A stretch of DNA of 64,000 nucleotides. Origin: Congeria kusceri. Taxonomy: Eukaryota; Mollusca; Bivalvia; Myida; Dreissenidae. This document shows positions 34,645 through 62,105 of the stretch, piece by piece. The translations under genes were made by a program, and so were the position numbers. Location of the stretch: contig CM051028.1 in assembly GCA_027627225.1 (NCBI GenBank), forward strand, positions 14,789,201 to 14,853,200, in the 5' to 3' direction. Numbering within the stretch: position 1 is the stretch's first letter; every line of letters begins with the position of its first letter. The notes below the pieces were generated by a model, which saw only the letters and a program-made list of their open reading frames with translations, made no database searches and had not been told where the DNA came from.

Positions 34645-36042
34645 AATATACTTTTTGTCACAAAGTTCAATGTGTGACGGCTGTTGTTTCTACATAAGGT
34701 CTATAAAAAAAAGGTCTATCTATGGTGTCTAATATTTTGTAACTACTGTGACGTGTGACACTTTTCAAGCTTCAAACCGTTCTATTTTATACAATATGCT
34801 ACCTGAATAACTATGTACTGAGTATATAGGCAATACTTAGCATGACACAATTAGCTCTGCAACAAACAGTAGGGATATGTGCAATAACTTCTTGAACATT
34901 CCGCCATTACAAAATTAGGAATTTGTGATAATGATTTGAATGCAGAAAATAAAAATAGGTCGTCTTTAAAGACTCCATATAACTTTCCTACCTATTAATG
35001 ATAATTAGTATATTATTAAATTTAATTATAAACATTTAAGCATGCAATTTATGTGAGAATATTATCAACAGTGTGACATAATTACCAAGAAAACGGTCTC
35101 TTACATAACTATGTTCGATGCATTTCAAAATAACTGTAATCTTGAAGCATAATCAAATTCTATATCCATTAAAAAAAATCGTATTCTGAAATATACATGC
35201 ACTTAAAAACATAAGACCTCAGTAATACTGGCATAAAAAACATGATGAGGTACAACATATCTAACACAACATCAAGTAAAAAGATCATACTTGTTATTGT
35301 TTAAAAAATAACACATTAATCGAAAAGTAAAATATTTTCAAACAGTGTAACAAATTGTGTCTCTAAGCATTCCAGAAATAGTGTGAACACAGAAGTAGTG
35401 TGGATGTTTTTAAGTATGCATACTTTTATTACTGAATTTTAATGTTTTGCAGGTAATCAAAAAAATAATAATCTGGAATTGGAATGTACCAAAAGAATGC
35501 TGTTACAAAATATGTTAGAAAAATTCACAGCCTACTGAATAATTAGCAATAAGTTAATAAAATTTAAAAGGTGACATGTGCTGTAAAAGAATTTACCAAT
35601 TAAAACATAATAAATGACATACACCGTATAAAAGTAATCTATCTAACACTATCGCTTCAGTAACATACTCAAAGTCACACTGCATGCAAGACAAAGCAAA
35701 CAGTTTTTAGCATTTTAGCAACAAAAATGGTAGTGAAAATGCAAATTTACAACCACAAATTGGTAAATTCCCAAATCATTACTGGCTGTTTATCAAAGAT
35801 ATGTTTCAAGTAAATCTATGTGTATTTGATTTTAATATTAACACAGGAATACAAATGAAAACATGGAAGGCTTCACATGTTACTAACATAGAAATACTAA
35901 ATGTACTAATGCATAATCCACTATGAACATGTAACCATTTAAGTTGTCTGCCATTTTATCACATTTTGTCAAAAGTACAAAAGTACAACTAATTTAAAGC
36001 CAGGATTATTTCAGTACTGTATTGGGCATTTAAACTTTATAA
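34645..36042. other. No gene seen
   Basis: AT-rich DNA with no recognised repeat or exon; could hold part of a long 3' UTR of the PAK gene. Confidence 0.4.
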
Positions 36043-36214
36043 ATGAGGCATGTCGTGAGGAAACCGGGCCTAATGCATGTGCGTAAAGTGCCATCCCGGA
36101 TTAGCCTGTGCAGTCCGCACAGGCCAATCCAGGACGGCACTTTCCACCTGCAGTGGATTTATGTTAAGAACTTTTCGCACATGCATTTAGCCCGGTTTTC
36201 CAATGACATGCCTC
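36043..36214. repeat. Family P repeat, right part shortened
   Basis: 172 bp with ATGAGGCATGTCGTGAGG at left, one palindrome, and the inverted end ATGACATGCCTC at right; the second palindrome is deleted. Confidence 0.9.
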
Positions 36215-37419
36215 AAATGTATTAACTTTAAGGTACAGTTTCCATTCTGCAAGAAATTGACTATTTATGTTAACAAACTCACAACCAAATAAAACAAAAC
36301 GCAAACAAACAACCCACACTACACCATGTTATCACACTTCGTTAATGTTATACAAATATTTAATGGTACACAAACAATGGTAAATGCTTAACCTACATTG
36401 ACATACGAAGAATGGTGAAGGAAATTATGGGTACACAAAAATGGTGATATGTATGGAATATAGCACATTAAGCATGTGAACAATTTTTACAGACTAAACA
36501 TTTTCATGCTTTTATGCATAGTAACAGAAATTCAATGGACAACAAATGTACACTTAATGAAACCAGGGGCAGTATCCAGAACATTTCAAAGTAAAATCTT
36601 ATCCTTAACCTTAAAATCATTTTTCATTAAAATTTTATTTCATTTTAAATGGCATTGCGCCAAGTGTGCTGAATTATGAACTATCAACTTATTATTAACT
36701 ATTGTTTAATACTTACGAATAAAGGGATTCATCCATTTATACGCAGTTTGAAAAACATTACATTACAAAAATTGGAACTTAAGTGAAAATAATTTAAGAT
36801 AGACTTAAGATGTTTCTGGAATATGGAACCTGATTGAAATGTGTGTTCAACGATACCTGCCTTAGACATGAATGTGTGGTCTGTCTTTACATCAAAACAG
36901 TAAACAGTTACATTTTATGTCATAGTACTCATATTCACACTTATATTTCACCTTCACAAGCAGAACTTTGATTTTCATTTCAGCAGCGAGTATTTCCTCA
37001 GATACCACTGTATTGCTGTAGCCAACATATCTGCCTTGAGGCCACTAAGTGTGATCTCCTTTAAAATTAATTATCAAAGATTCCGGCCACGTCTTTAAGG
37101 CTGTCCTACAACACTAATTCTTACACATTACAGAACTAAACAAAAAAACAAAACAAATACAACCATACAATCAGGGTTTACTGGTCCAATACTTGTTTTA
37201 TAACTGCATCAAAACAACTGGATAAATACATCGATACCTTTCTGCATATATGACATCTCTTAAAAGTTTATTTTAATAAGCATTTTCTCAATGCATGTTC
37301 AAGGGTAACGGTGAACGATATGAAAATGCATTTAAAAAGAAATCTATTACAACCACATGCAAAAAATGTAACAGTACATGACCAAATACAAGATAATAAT
37401 AATATATAAATCTGCACCA
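36215..37419. other. No gene seen; downstream of the PAK gene
   Basis: AT-rich. May include PAK 3' UTR if the poly(A) signal next to the stop is not the one used. Confidence 0.4.
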
Positions 37420-37425
37420 TTTATT
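37420..37425 (-). terminator. Candidate poly(A) signal AATAAA for the PAK gene
   Basis: AATAAA on the minus strand about 35 bases after the stop codon. Such a short 3' UTR is unusual for this family, so a signal further downstream is equally possible. Confidence 0.35.
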
Positions 37426-37457
37426 CCATAAAACATGTCGATGTCTATTGATTTTGA

Positions 37458-51515
<14,058 letters not shown>

Positions 51516-51530
51516 TGTTTGTGGCTTTAT

Positions 51531-52220
51531 CTGGAAATGCAGCAAAACAGGTGTTTGTAATAATAATCTTGCCTGAAATATGCTTTTTTACATTAATTTT
51601 TAAGTGCATAATGTAAAATGTTTCAAACCATAACTATAACTGTCTGTATCTTTGTAACACATAACAAGGTCCAAGATGCTGATGCGTTCGTAAAAAAACT
51701 GTTAGTGTTAAATTTTTTTGAGACTACACATTTAGGGTTATATTTTTTTATGTTTTATTCCGATAAATTATGCAGAGAATAGAAGAACCACTGTCCTGGA
51801 TGAACAATTCCTATAGCAAACACCCATACCTATCAAATTGTAATGAAATATAAATGCAAATCCATGTCTTAACCATGTGTATCAAAAAGCGATATCTTGG
51901 CTAGCAAAGTCATTATTTTCCCTTTAATGTTGGTTATGGGATTTTTATTAAACTATCTGCTAGAATTACATGTGTGCTTGTCCTAGACACATAAACAACT
52001 TTACTTTCACTTTCACTTGTTTCTAGTACTGGTTTTTCATTTTTACTGACAATTATAGTACATAGTTTTTACGTTCCACAGGTATAACAGACACATTTGT
52101 GATTATAACACTGAATATTCAGGCCACTTTGGGTGTAGCTGACAGCAGTGTATAGGGATGGTTTTACAATATTTGGGGTTTTAGTCAACAACCATTGCAA
52201 ATCAAACAGGCACAAGTACA
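51531..52220. other. PAK 5' UTR intron; no gene seen
   Basis: Upstream of the CRIB exon acceptor. The non-coding first exon must lie further right but was not identified. Confidence 0.45.
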
Positions 52221-54029
52221 GGCCCTGTCACACTGTGGCAAATTTAAGCTACCAGTTCTAGTGTTGTGCCGATTAATCATTTCGTCGATTAATCAACGAC
52301 TTACAGGTTATGATTAATTAGTCTATTAAGATTTGGGATTCGTCGATTAATTGAAGATATCTATGCATGAGTTTTCTTCCTTGATAAACGTCCAATCCCT
52401 TTCTTTTAACCTGAGCAGGTGAACCGATTCATTTATATGTTTCAGTGACCAAATAATATTAAATAACTCACGTGCACATATTATAATTAAATCCAATGTT
52501 AAATATAATAAAATGTATACATTTATATATTTTAATATGATTTATAGAAGTAATATTCGTCTCTAGTAAAGATGTTATGTCTTAATTTCAAACAAAGAAG
52601 TCCATGATGGCTCCACTCAGTATTGTTAAAGATGGAGATATTACTTTTGTAAAAGGTTTGAACAAAAGTTATAAAATGTAAAAATACACATAATAAAATA
52701 ATGGTCTTTGTATGTATTTGTCTGGCTGGTTAACAGTCATATTTCTTTAGCTCACCGTTTTAACCTTGCTTATCAAAAACTAAATAATTAACATTAACGA
52801 GTATGCTATCCAAATGTGCTCACTCCGTTTTGTGGAATGGTGCTAAAACTGCAGTTCAGAAAGATAATGGGGATGGCTGCGCAAAGGTCAAGTCATGCTT
52901 GCCGTCTTGTTTTGCTTCTGTCAAAGGGTGAAGCTGCAGTATCATCTACACTTCTTAAATTCAAAAACATCTGTCTGAGATATGATGGTAATCGATAAAC
53001 AGAAGATGTTTGGTACCAGTGGGTGGAAAATGAAGTACCAGTACCCATCCTGCATTTAGGCCATTTTTTCCATTTATTTTCAACTCGGCAATAACCACGG
53101 TGTTATTGCCTGATCTAGTCAATTTTAAGACTCTGCTAAGCTTATGATCCAGCGCATAGGATAATGCAGATCACAAACTGTATTTACAAATGCATTTTTT
53201 ATGCCTGTTCCTTCATAATTGCTATATAAATCATACACATATTTATTGCCAAACTAAATAAAAAAGGTGACTCAATGAAACGTTGCCGTCCAGGGTGTAT
53301 CTCCTTTACTTTCAAAGATCCTGATTAATCGGTTATTTAGTCAGAACTTTCTGCTGATTAATCGACTAAAATTTTAGACACTGATTAACAACACTAAGGA
53401 GTTCTGGCGAGTTGTAACTTACCACAATTTGCCTGGTGATGTCGTTCTTTGTCTAGTGATGTCTACTTATGTCTTCTTATGTCGCCAGAACTCGCCAAGT
53501 AGCGGCGAGAATTTTAAACTATTTAAAATTCTCGCAGTTTCTCTGCGACTTTTCGTTCTCGTACATGTGTCGAAAACATGTCGAAGGAATCTCGCGCACA
53601 CGCAAATACACTCGAACACATTTCGTTGACATGTCTTCCCGTGTTGTAGCATTTTGCTGTGTATTATCGGTCTGCGACATAAATCCAGTTTGCTGCTAGT
53701 TTGGGAGACTTGCCTACGACATCTGCTCGTCCGTTTCTCTTAAAATGTCATCATAAACTCCTGCTCATGTCCTCACTAGTACTCGTACATTCTCGAAGAC
53801 AAGTCTTCGATTGTCGAAAAGATATCGTACGCATATCTCGGCTGAACTCATGATAAAATGTGATTATTGTACTTGTGCCGTGTCAATGTCGTGTCAAGGT
53901 TGAACAGAACTCGAATGAATGTCATCTTGAAACAATTCCGCTACCAGCTCGTCCACTTTACGGTGAGTTATAACTCGCCAGAACTCGTACTGAACTCAAG
54001 GCTCAAATTCGCCACAGTGTGACAGGGCC
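52221..54029. mobile_element. DNA transposon with GGCCCTGTCACACTGTGGC ends, split by another element
   Basis: Left end GGCCCTGTCACACTGTGGCA and right end its inverse (GCCACAGTGTGACAGGGCC), about 25 bp of near-perfect inverted repeat. Without the inner insertion it would be about 670 bp. Interior is rich in ACTCGCCAGAACTC-type motifs. The superfamily is not clear from the ends; no clear target duplication was seen. No transposase. Confidence 0.8.
52259..53396. mobile_element. hAT-like element nested in the above
   Basis: Ends TAGTGTTGT at left and ACAACACTA at right, with inverted GATTAATCGACTAAA-type subterminal motifs. Flanked by ACCAGTTC and AGGAGTTC, a degenerate 8-bp target duplication. 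Non-coding inside. A TAGTGTTG start and 8-bp duplication are hAT hallmarks. Confidence 0.72.
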
Positions 54030-55570
54030 TTAACATTTAAAATGGTCAAATTAGCAATCATCTTCTACTACCAGGTATTTCATTTATTTAGAAATCAACT
54101 GTGTAACCAAATTCACAATGCAATACTAATGGTTGACAACTATATTCTTATTGACATAATCAACCATTTAGATCACAATTTGTTTGTTACTGTATACAAT
54201 ACTCTGTGTACTGAAGCAGGACTAATGTTTAAAAACTGTAAATAAGTTCTGTTACTGCCACCTTGAATGCAATGTTGTTCGAACTTGTTTACAATGTTCA
54301 TCTAAAATCAAATCAAATACTTAAATATAAATATGCATTATGCTAATAACAATACGTTATAGTATATATAGGCTTAAACACAGTTCATATCTAGTTCAGA
54401 CTAAATTTCACAGATCTATTCTAAACAATTAGCTGAAAGTGGAAAATTAGTTGCCATTCCATATTGAAAGTAATTATGGTCATTATAAGTATTCAACAAT
54501 AAATTATTTCACTGTTCTGTGATTTTACACACGAGACACTAACAATGCGAAATGGCAAGCTGACTTTATTGGTGCTAAATTATCAATGAAGGAGAAAGAA
54601 TGGAATGTACACACAGGAATGTTATGGGGGGCGATCACGCATTTTTCCATTTAATAGTATAACTCGTGCACAATTTTATTGAACTTGTCAACTTGTTGAT
54701 AGAGATCTTTAATCTGTATATATAGATATAAACCACAAGTGACCGTCATAGCGGAATCCTCTCACAATGATTCAGCATACAGAATTTCTGCCAATTTTCA
54801 AAAGGTTTGTAATCACATATACACTTCATGTCACCTGTAACTAAGAAACTTAACAATCCTTGCACTTGTTTGAAGTTCAGTATTAGATGTAAGTAATATT
54901 TCGAAGTATCATCTTTTTCGAGATGTTTAACATACTGCCGTATCATGCATTCAATAGTTTTACCTACGGGAGCTATGTCAAGTGGTATAAGCAAATGACC
55001 ACAGAGAGGAAAGTCAAAGGTTCAAGTCGTTCTAGTGCAAGTTTCCCAAATCCCTGGAATCCAGTAAGCCTTGCCACCATAGTACCTGCCTTGGTTTGCA
55101 AAACAGGACCCAACACACTATTATGCGAAGTTGGAATAAGACGTCAAACATAGAATAAACTGTTTTATTACAGCAATGTTTTATATGCAGTTTACCATTT
55201 GTAATTTAAGAATTTTGCAGAGTAATTAATGCAATAGACACCTGCATATATAACTGCATCAGTAGAATTAATTTAACAACAAAACTGTATGCTTTAAAAA
55301 AATTTCACACAAAAATTGAACTCTGTCCACGCGTGCATGAACACAGTTTATAAATACAGTAAAAATGATCAAAGACACAGTCAGTTGTAATGAAAAAGTC
55401 ATGGAAAAATGCTACTTATACCAAAAGTATTGACATAATATAACACACATACATAAACAACATGAAATACTCAGTTTTATGTGAAAAAAGAACAAAAATC
55501 ATGTCCATTCTATGTTTGATGTCTTATTCTAACTTCACATAATACAGTGTTACCCACTCTGCGATTTGCT
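54030..55570. other. No gene seen
   Basis: AT-rich; open frames 54042-54245 (+), 54746-54994 (-) and 54923-55153 (+) have no recognised domain. Confidence 0.4.
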
Positions 55571-55599
55571 AAATTAGCCTGTGGCTACAATTTGAACAT

Positions 55600-55870
55600 T
55601 GAACTAGGCTACAAAATGAACATTGACTAGGCTACAATTTGAACATTTGACTAGGCTACAATATGAACCTTTGACTAGGCTACAATATATACATTTGACT
55701 AGGCTAAAATATGAACATTTGACTAGGCTACAATATGAACATTTGACTAGGCTACAATATGAACATTTGACTAGGTTACAATATGAACATTTAACTAGGC
55801 TACAATATGAACATTTGACTAGGCTACAATATAAACATGTGACTAGGCTACAATATGAACATTTGACTAA
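55600..55870. repeat. 24-bp minisatellite, about 11 copies
   Basis: The unit ACTAGGCTACAATATGAACATTTG (24 bp, three-fold) repeats with small changes. It keeps one frame open (55623-56072 +) that reads an 8-residue repeat, TRLQYEHL. I regard this frame as a product of the repeat. Confidence 0.93.
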
Positions 55871-57285
55871 GACAATAATTGAGTCACAATTCTGTCTGTC
55901 TATGGTTGAGAATCATAAAACACAAAATATTACAAAAATGATTGTTATTTCAACCGACACATGGCTTGAGAAAATGTTCAGCCAGTATGAGTTTAGGAGA
56001 GGTCAGACGGAGCAATTAAAGAGGCATGGGACCCACATGTCCTACCTGTGTCCTATCCCTGTGCAGATGTAGTACAGTCCCAAGTGTTGCTACTCATCAT
56101 TGTTAATGTTTGATTTTTATTATTTTGTATCTTTTACGAGTGTCTATACTGACTAGTTCTGCCAATTCAAAAGAACTGTATTATCATTTTGGGCTGTATT
56201 TCAACTGATGTAAATGAAATAGTTAATTTATTATTTACCATCAGTCTTAGAAAATATTTAAAATTCGTAACACAGAAAGTTACAAAAGTGTATTTTTAAA
56301 TGATACATTGCAATTACGACAATACTCATCAGACAAGTGCCATTTTTATGTTAAAACAATACAACAATATTTTAGTAAGTAAAAACTCTTATTACTGTCA
56401 GAAAGAATGCTGGCATACTTTGAAACTACCAGCTCACTTTGCCCTCACACAACAATGATACAGAGTGACAGATATTGTCCCAACACAATAACACAGAATA
56501 TGTAAAACCTGATAAAACAATAAACAAGAGCTAGATAAAGGGCATCTGATGTCCTGATAGGGGGACTGAGTTACATGGAACACATGGCTGGTAACTGGAG
56601 AACTATGGTCTGGGCAGTGAATCCTAACATTCAATATACCATGGCCATAAAACAGAATTACGGTATATTCATCTGACAGCCAATATACCACAACCCCAAA
56701 CTATATAACTGTACATACATAACGATTAATCCCCAGACTGAATATTACAAAATCTTACAAAAGTACTGTGAAATCTTACATCAAAAACAACAACAAAACA
56801 AATACCTAAAACAGTATTGAAAACAGTAATAAATTTACTGGACCAAAAAAGAAACTCATAAAGTACAAGCCAAATTAAGAGATGTACACACATACATGTG
56901 GTTATTGTAAAATCATTATATTTTGCAAAATTTATCAGTTAATCCCAGTAATTCATAAGACATACTTAATTCTTATTAAATTAAATAGTTACCATAATAT
57001 ATAGCCAATATAACAGAACAGTACTTTATATCATAAGTCTCGTTACATGAAATATTTACCATAATATAAATAGGGCCAATAGAACAATATTTCTAAATCG
57101 AAACATGAAATCAACACTGTCCTTGCAATTTTGCAGATAAAATGTTCAAATACAGCAAAGCTGTATTCAACAAATGTCAAGTCCCACTATCATTGCGATA
57201 CAATAATCTGACCATCACGACACAGCAATAATGTGATTATTACAGAATGTGTGAATGCAAGTGCGAATAGCATGTGATGTAGGCA
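55871..57285. other. No gene seen
   Basis: AT-rich spacer without recognised repeats or exons. Confidence 0.4.
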
Positions 57286-57410
57286 GCCCGGTTCCTCATT
57301 ACCCACACGTCATCTCATCCTATCTACCAACATTCATACATGTAATTGCAGCCCGGTTCCTCATTACCAACACGTCATCTCATACTATCTACCAACATTC
57401 ATACATGTAA
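57286..57410. repeat. Tandem duplication of a ~65-bp segment
   Basis: GCAGCCCGGTTCCTCATTAC, ACACGTCATCTCAT and CTATCTACCAACATTCATAC occur twice in a row with two or three differences. Confidence 0.88.
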
Positions 57411-58104
57411 TAAACATACAAAATATTTACATACCTTTTCATACAGTTCCATTTCAGTCTACACAAGAATTTAGTAATTCAACAATAATAGCCAAAATAA
57501 CAGTCTTAACGGTAAATAGCACACAGAGAGTTTTCAGCACAACTTACACACTGTCGTACTGTCCATATTTTTACAATACATGTCAAATGTAACTTGCAAT
57601 TTTACAGCAGATTCATGTGATGTAAAATCTCTGAAAGTGTTGTTGTTTTTAATTCACATAATTTACTACATACTGTACCATAGTAAACATCCCAGACTGC
57701 AACCACAGGCAAGAGAACTCTCCAATCTTGTTGTAAAGTACATAAATCAACAATTTAAAATTCCAAAAACACATTAAAGCATGTAATCATCAAATAAATT
57801 CCAGAAACCATAATTATGTACATAGCAAAGTTCATAAAAAGCCAAGTAATTCCTATGAAGAATGCAGCCTTGTTTTTGACAGTAAAACCAGACTGCCAGC
57901 CAGCAATGAAGAAAATGTAACATCAGTGATAACAGCAGCCAAACCTAATGAGGCATCCTTTTATCTTGCAGGGAAACAAATTCACAACCTGGAAGAAAGG
58001 TTTTTGTATCAGGAATAATGATACCCATTAAACATGTAACTCAACATCAAAAATTTTATTTATAATTTTGAATAATACACATTTCAATTTATAATTTCAT
58101 GTTG

Positions 58105-59085
58105 ATATTACATTTTAACATGATACTCGCTAATTTTTCTATACACAAAGAACAAATTTGGCGTTGTTAAACTACCCAATAAACAACACAAAAAGAAGTC
58201 CTGATTCTGAGCGGAGCATATAAAAATTAGTTCCAATTACAATTGCAAAAATATATGTCAAATCATATTAGAATCGAAATAATGTTCGCATTATCGTTGT
58301 ATATCGACCAATAATTACAACTTCTTGCATTTTCATGTGAACGCTGCATTCTGATGGATATTCCGCCCATGTGACCTGCCATTCATACCCAGATGAAGGG
58401 GCTGCGTTTGCAAATTACCTCATTATTATTTGCCCGAACCTTTACAATGTTTTCTTTTATTCTCTATTTGCGAAATGATGTCATTGTTTGTTGTGAACGC
58501 TTACGATGTATACACTATCGTTCGTAATCAAAATGACTGATTTATCGGTTGCCAGTGTTGCAGACGATGAAATTGTTAACCCATATATTAGAAATTTAAA
58601 TTGTTTTACCAGATAGTCCACTACAAAAATGATAAACAGTGATTTGCAACTTCTGACGAGATATTAGAAATGCCTTTCGACGAAAATGAAACTAAAACGG
58701 GGATTCCTACGCCGGAGATTGCACGTCAGTTGCAGTTAAAAGTCAAGTTTATATCCACCTGTGTTTGTAATTATAAGAATTGAATAGTATTTTTCTGCAT
58801 TTCATTGGTGTATGAACTGTCGGGAAAATTACCCTTATTTATGCATAAATACCGTCGGCGTTTATGCAAATTAGGCGTAATTTTCCCGACAGTTCATACA
58901 CCCATGAAATGCTGAAAAATACTATTCAATTCTTAAATAAACAACTCTTTATTGTTCTGATGCGTGGCTATTAAACAACTCTGGCTAACGCCCGTGTGGT
59001 TTAATTACTACACATGAGAACTCCTAATCATGGTTTATTGGCCAATAAACAACGATAAATCGAAAATTATTTCTTAAATTTACAA
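58105..59085. mobile_element. Diverged relative of the hAT-like element at 61434, with insertions
   Basis: 58115-58205 matches 61866-61955 (TTCTATA-ACAAAGAACAAA, TGTTAAACTACCCA-TAAACAA) and 59030-59075 matches 61957-62005 (CAATAAACAACGATAAATCG, AAAATTATTT). The 800 bp between them is absent from the 61.4-kb copy. It includes the foldback element at 58774 and the small open frames at 58534-58617 (+) and 58671-58783 (+). Confidence 0.5.
58774..58935. mobile_element. Foldback MITE, ~58-bp arms
   Basis: Left arm AAGAATTGAATAGTATTTTT through GTATGAACTGTCGGGAAAATT; the right arm is its inverse with three mismatches. A short core of about 45 bp (CTTATTTATGCATAAATACC and following) separates them. 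The whole could fold into one long hairpin. Confidence 0.88.
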
Positions 59086-60248
59086 TTTAAATTTATTCAG
59101 AAAAATGAGTAAATACATGTTGGGTAGAATGTGTACCATATATGATTTGAATACAATGATATTTTAAATAAATGATATTACTCCATGCAGTGTAATGTTA
59201 TATAAACATGACTTCTACATTTCCATAACCTAACATTTTATCAGTATGGTTTTCTTTCCCAATAAAGTCTCTATTTCTGTAATGTTATACAAGTTGTTTT
59301 TTTTTTCATTCCCATAGTATTCATTCTTATATTTCCATAAACTTGTATTAAGGAACTAAGTTTTATAGCGTACAGTGTTACATAAAGCATGTAGCAGCCT
59401 GGTATTTGTAACTCACATCAAATAATTATATGCAACAGTTATAATAATTAATATGCAGACAGTCTGCTTGAAATACTGCCAAAAAGAAACTATATCAAAA
59501 TGTACACTAAATTTTATTCTAACATAAATTATTTTGTCAAAAATAGGGACCACCCTCGTTGAAAATTTATTCCAGCATTTTACATTTCCCATACTTATTT
59601 AAAGTTTTTTTCTACCAAAAATACCAACCACTAGTATTTTTCTGCAACTGCCGTCACAATTATTAAGTACCCTCGGCGATAAATAGGGCAATAATACAAA
59701 AATGGTTTGGGAAAATAAAGCAGTTTTCAATTTTATGTATTAAATTATAAAATCTGGAAATCACTATAATTTATTTCCCAACTTGTGTTTTATTTTCAAG
59801 ACATGTTACATTTTATCAATTCATTGATAACTCATTAAATGTAAATCAATATAATATGAACCTAGTAAGACAGTTGTATTCGTGTAAACATTTTTTTACT
59901 GGCATCTTAATAAAAAAACGACACATTTACCAAAATCAATAACTCTGCATACAACCTAAAAGAACCGATTTGTGTAGAATACATACTTGACAACAAAATA
60001 CAATTTTCGCAATATTGGAATAGCAGACACTGCAAATATAACTTCAATAAACAACTTTTAACCCACTTTATAGGACCTTACAATACTGACCAATGTAAAT
60101 ATACATATCAAACACTTAACACTAATTGTCCATCAGTAAACCTTGGTTTATCTAGATAACTACATGCTAGTGTTGACATAAAGTCAGATGCCAGCTTGTT
60201 TACAAAAATGTGAGCCAAATGCAGCCTGGTTGTCAAAACATTGTACAT
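59086..60248. other. No gene seen
   Basis: Very AT-rich spacer. Confidence 0.4.
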
Positions 60249-60512
60249 ACGAGGTGTGTCGTGCAAAAAAATGGCAAAATGCATGTGCGTAAAGTGTCAT
60301 CCTGGATAAGCCTGGGCAGTCTGCACAGGCTAATCCAGGACAGCACTTTCTGCCTACAGTGGATTAATGTTTAGAAAATACTTCCTTGAAACTGAAAATA
60401 CCATAAAAGCGTAAATTGTCGTCCCAGATCAGCCTGAGTGGACTGCACAAGCTGATGTGGGATGACACTTTACACACGTGCATTAAGCCCGGTTTTCCCA
60501 CGACACGTATCA
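60249..60512. repeat. Palindromic MITE-like repeat (family P), full length
   Basis: Left end ACGAGGTGTGTCGTGC, both internal palindromes (second degenerate), right end CCCACGACACGTATCAT. Confidence 0.9.
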
Positions 60513-61433
60513 TATCATGTTAATGTTAAAACGCCCAGTACCTATTTAATAAGTTTTTTCCAATGCTATTCGGACATGCTATTAATAAAATTGCCTAGTC
60601 TAAATTATAACTTTGGGGAAAAATCGAGAAAATTTCAACTTTCCCATCTTAAATTTTACTGACACAATTTTTTTTTACAATTTAGTTTTCTCTAAATGAC
60701 CCGACAATAAACAAGTGTAATAAAATTATAATTATTTGTGATCATTGCACAATATTTATATACTGGTAATGCATTCATATTATTATATTTAATCGACATT
60801 ATTTTGAAAACTGGAGTGAAATTTACGGGACTTTGGGTTTATCATTTTAACTCAACAAATGTAACTACTGTTTGTGTCAACATTATCCCTTATGAACTTG
60901 TGTTTAACATGCAAACATGTAAAGATTAATAATAACAGTTAGCAAGATACCATTAATGAAGGCTGAAAGCTGATGAACAGAATTATTCATACAAAAATGT
61001 TTGTGCTTATGAAAATGTAAGGTATTTCAATTGCTCAACTCATGAAAACCCAGGTGAGTTGATCAACATAAAACTGCACCATAAACCATTACTCAAACTC
61101 ACTCCAAAAGTGTTCCCAGATGTGTTCCCCAGCTGGCTGGCACCTATTTAACAGCCTTTCACACACAAAACAGAGCATTTCCAGCCCTGCACAAGACTCC
61201 CTACTTCACAATCTTCTGCCAGTTGCCATACACTTCAAACAAGCAGATGCCTGTCCATCTCTTTTGATTACAGAACACAACTGTTTCCTACTGATTTAAT
61301 GCAGTATCTTTTCAAAAAATTATCCACAGCATTTTTGTTTCAGGTAAATGTTTAATTCTTCATTCTTTATGCTGAAACAATGACTAACATTACATATTGT
61401 TGTCATGACTAATATTCACAGAGAAACAGACAC
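60513..61433. other. No gene seen
   Basis: AT-rich spacer with no recognised repeat or exon. Confidence 0.4.
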
Positions 61434-62105
61434 TAGTGATGGGAAAAAAATCGATAAGTGGCGTGTAAATTTTTTTCGATGTGATTATCAATGTCACAGT
61501 TATAAAATTGATCATCGAATTTGACACGCAAAATAATGACTGAGATGTGAGTTCCGTAATTTAGACCAAATCATTAACATTATTTTACAGTTTTGACTGT
61601 TTTTCCATGTTAAATCTACTTGTTCTATAGGCCTACTTGTTCTATAGGCCTACTTGTTCTATAGGCTTACTTGTTCTATAGGCCTACTTGTTTTATAATT
61701 ATGTTCAAAATTGAGAAGCAACTGTTTAGCGAATAAAACTGCTGTTATTGAACTTATTGTTTATTTATTTACATTTATTATTGATGCACAAAAGAAATGC
61801 AAATACATCCATATTAAATAAATTTTCTACGTTAAATGACTAGAAATATGTATATTACAATTCCAAGATGAATCTCGCCAATTTTCTATAGACAAAGAAC
61901 AAAATTATTGCTGTTAAACTACCCACTAAACAATGCAAAAAGAAGAACTCCAAACCACTGTTTATTTGCCAGTAAACAATGATTAATCGAAAATTATTTA
62001 TTAAATAACACTGAAACCGATTATAATCGGTAAAATCACATCGGAAGCGACAACCAATTCCAACCCGAAGATCGATTGCATTTTCGAACCGATGTCCCAA
62101 CACTA
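61434..62105. mobile_element. hAT-like element with an internal 17-bp minisatellite
   Basis: Ends TAGTGATGGGA at left and the inverse of TAGTGTTGGGACATCGG at right. Flanked by ACAGACAC and ACTGATAC (6 of 8 match). Inside, five copies of a 17-bp unit (TACTTGTTCTATAGGCC) lie at 61617-61700. 672 bp, non-coding. Confidence 0.7.

Noticed and set aside
34390..34677. Open frames reading SPHRLIQA, MHVRKVSSRISLC and similar in many places
   Set aside because: These are translations of family P repeats, which recur about 14 times in the window.
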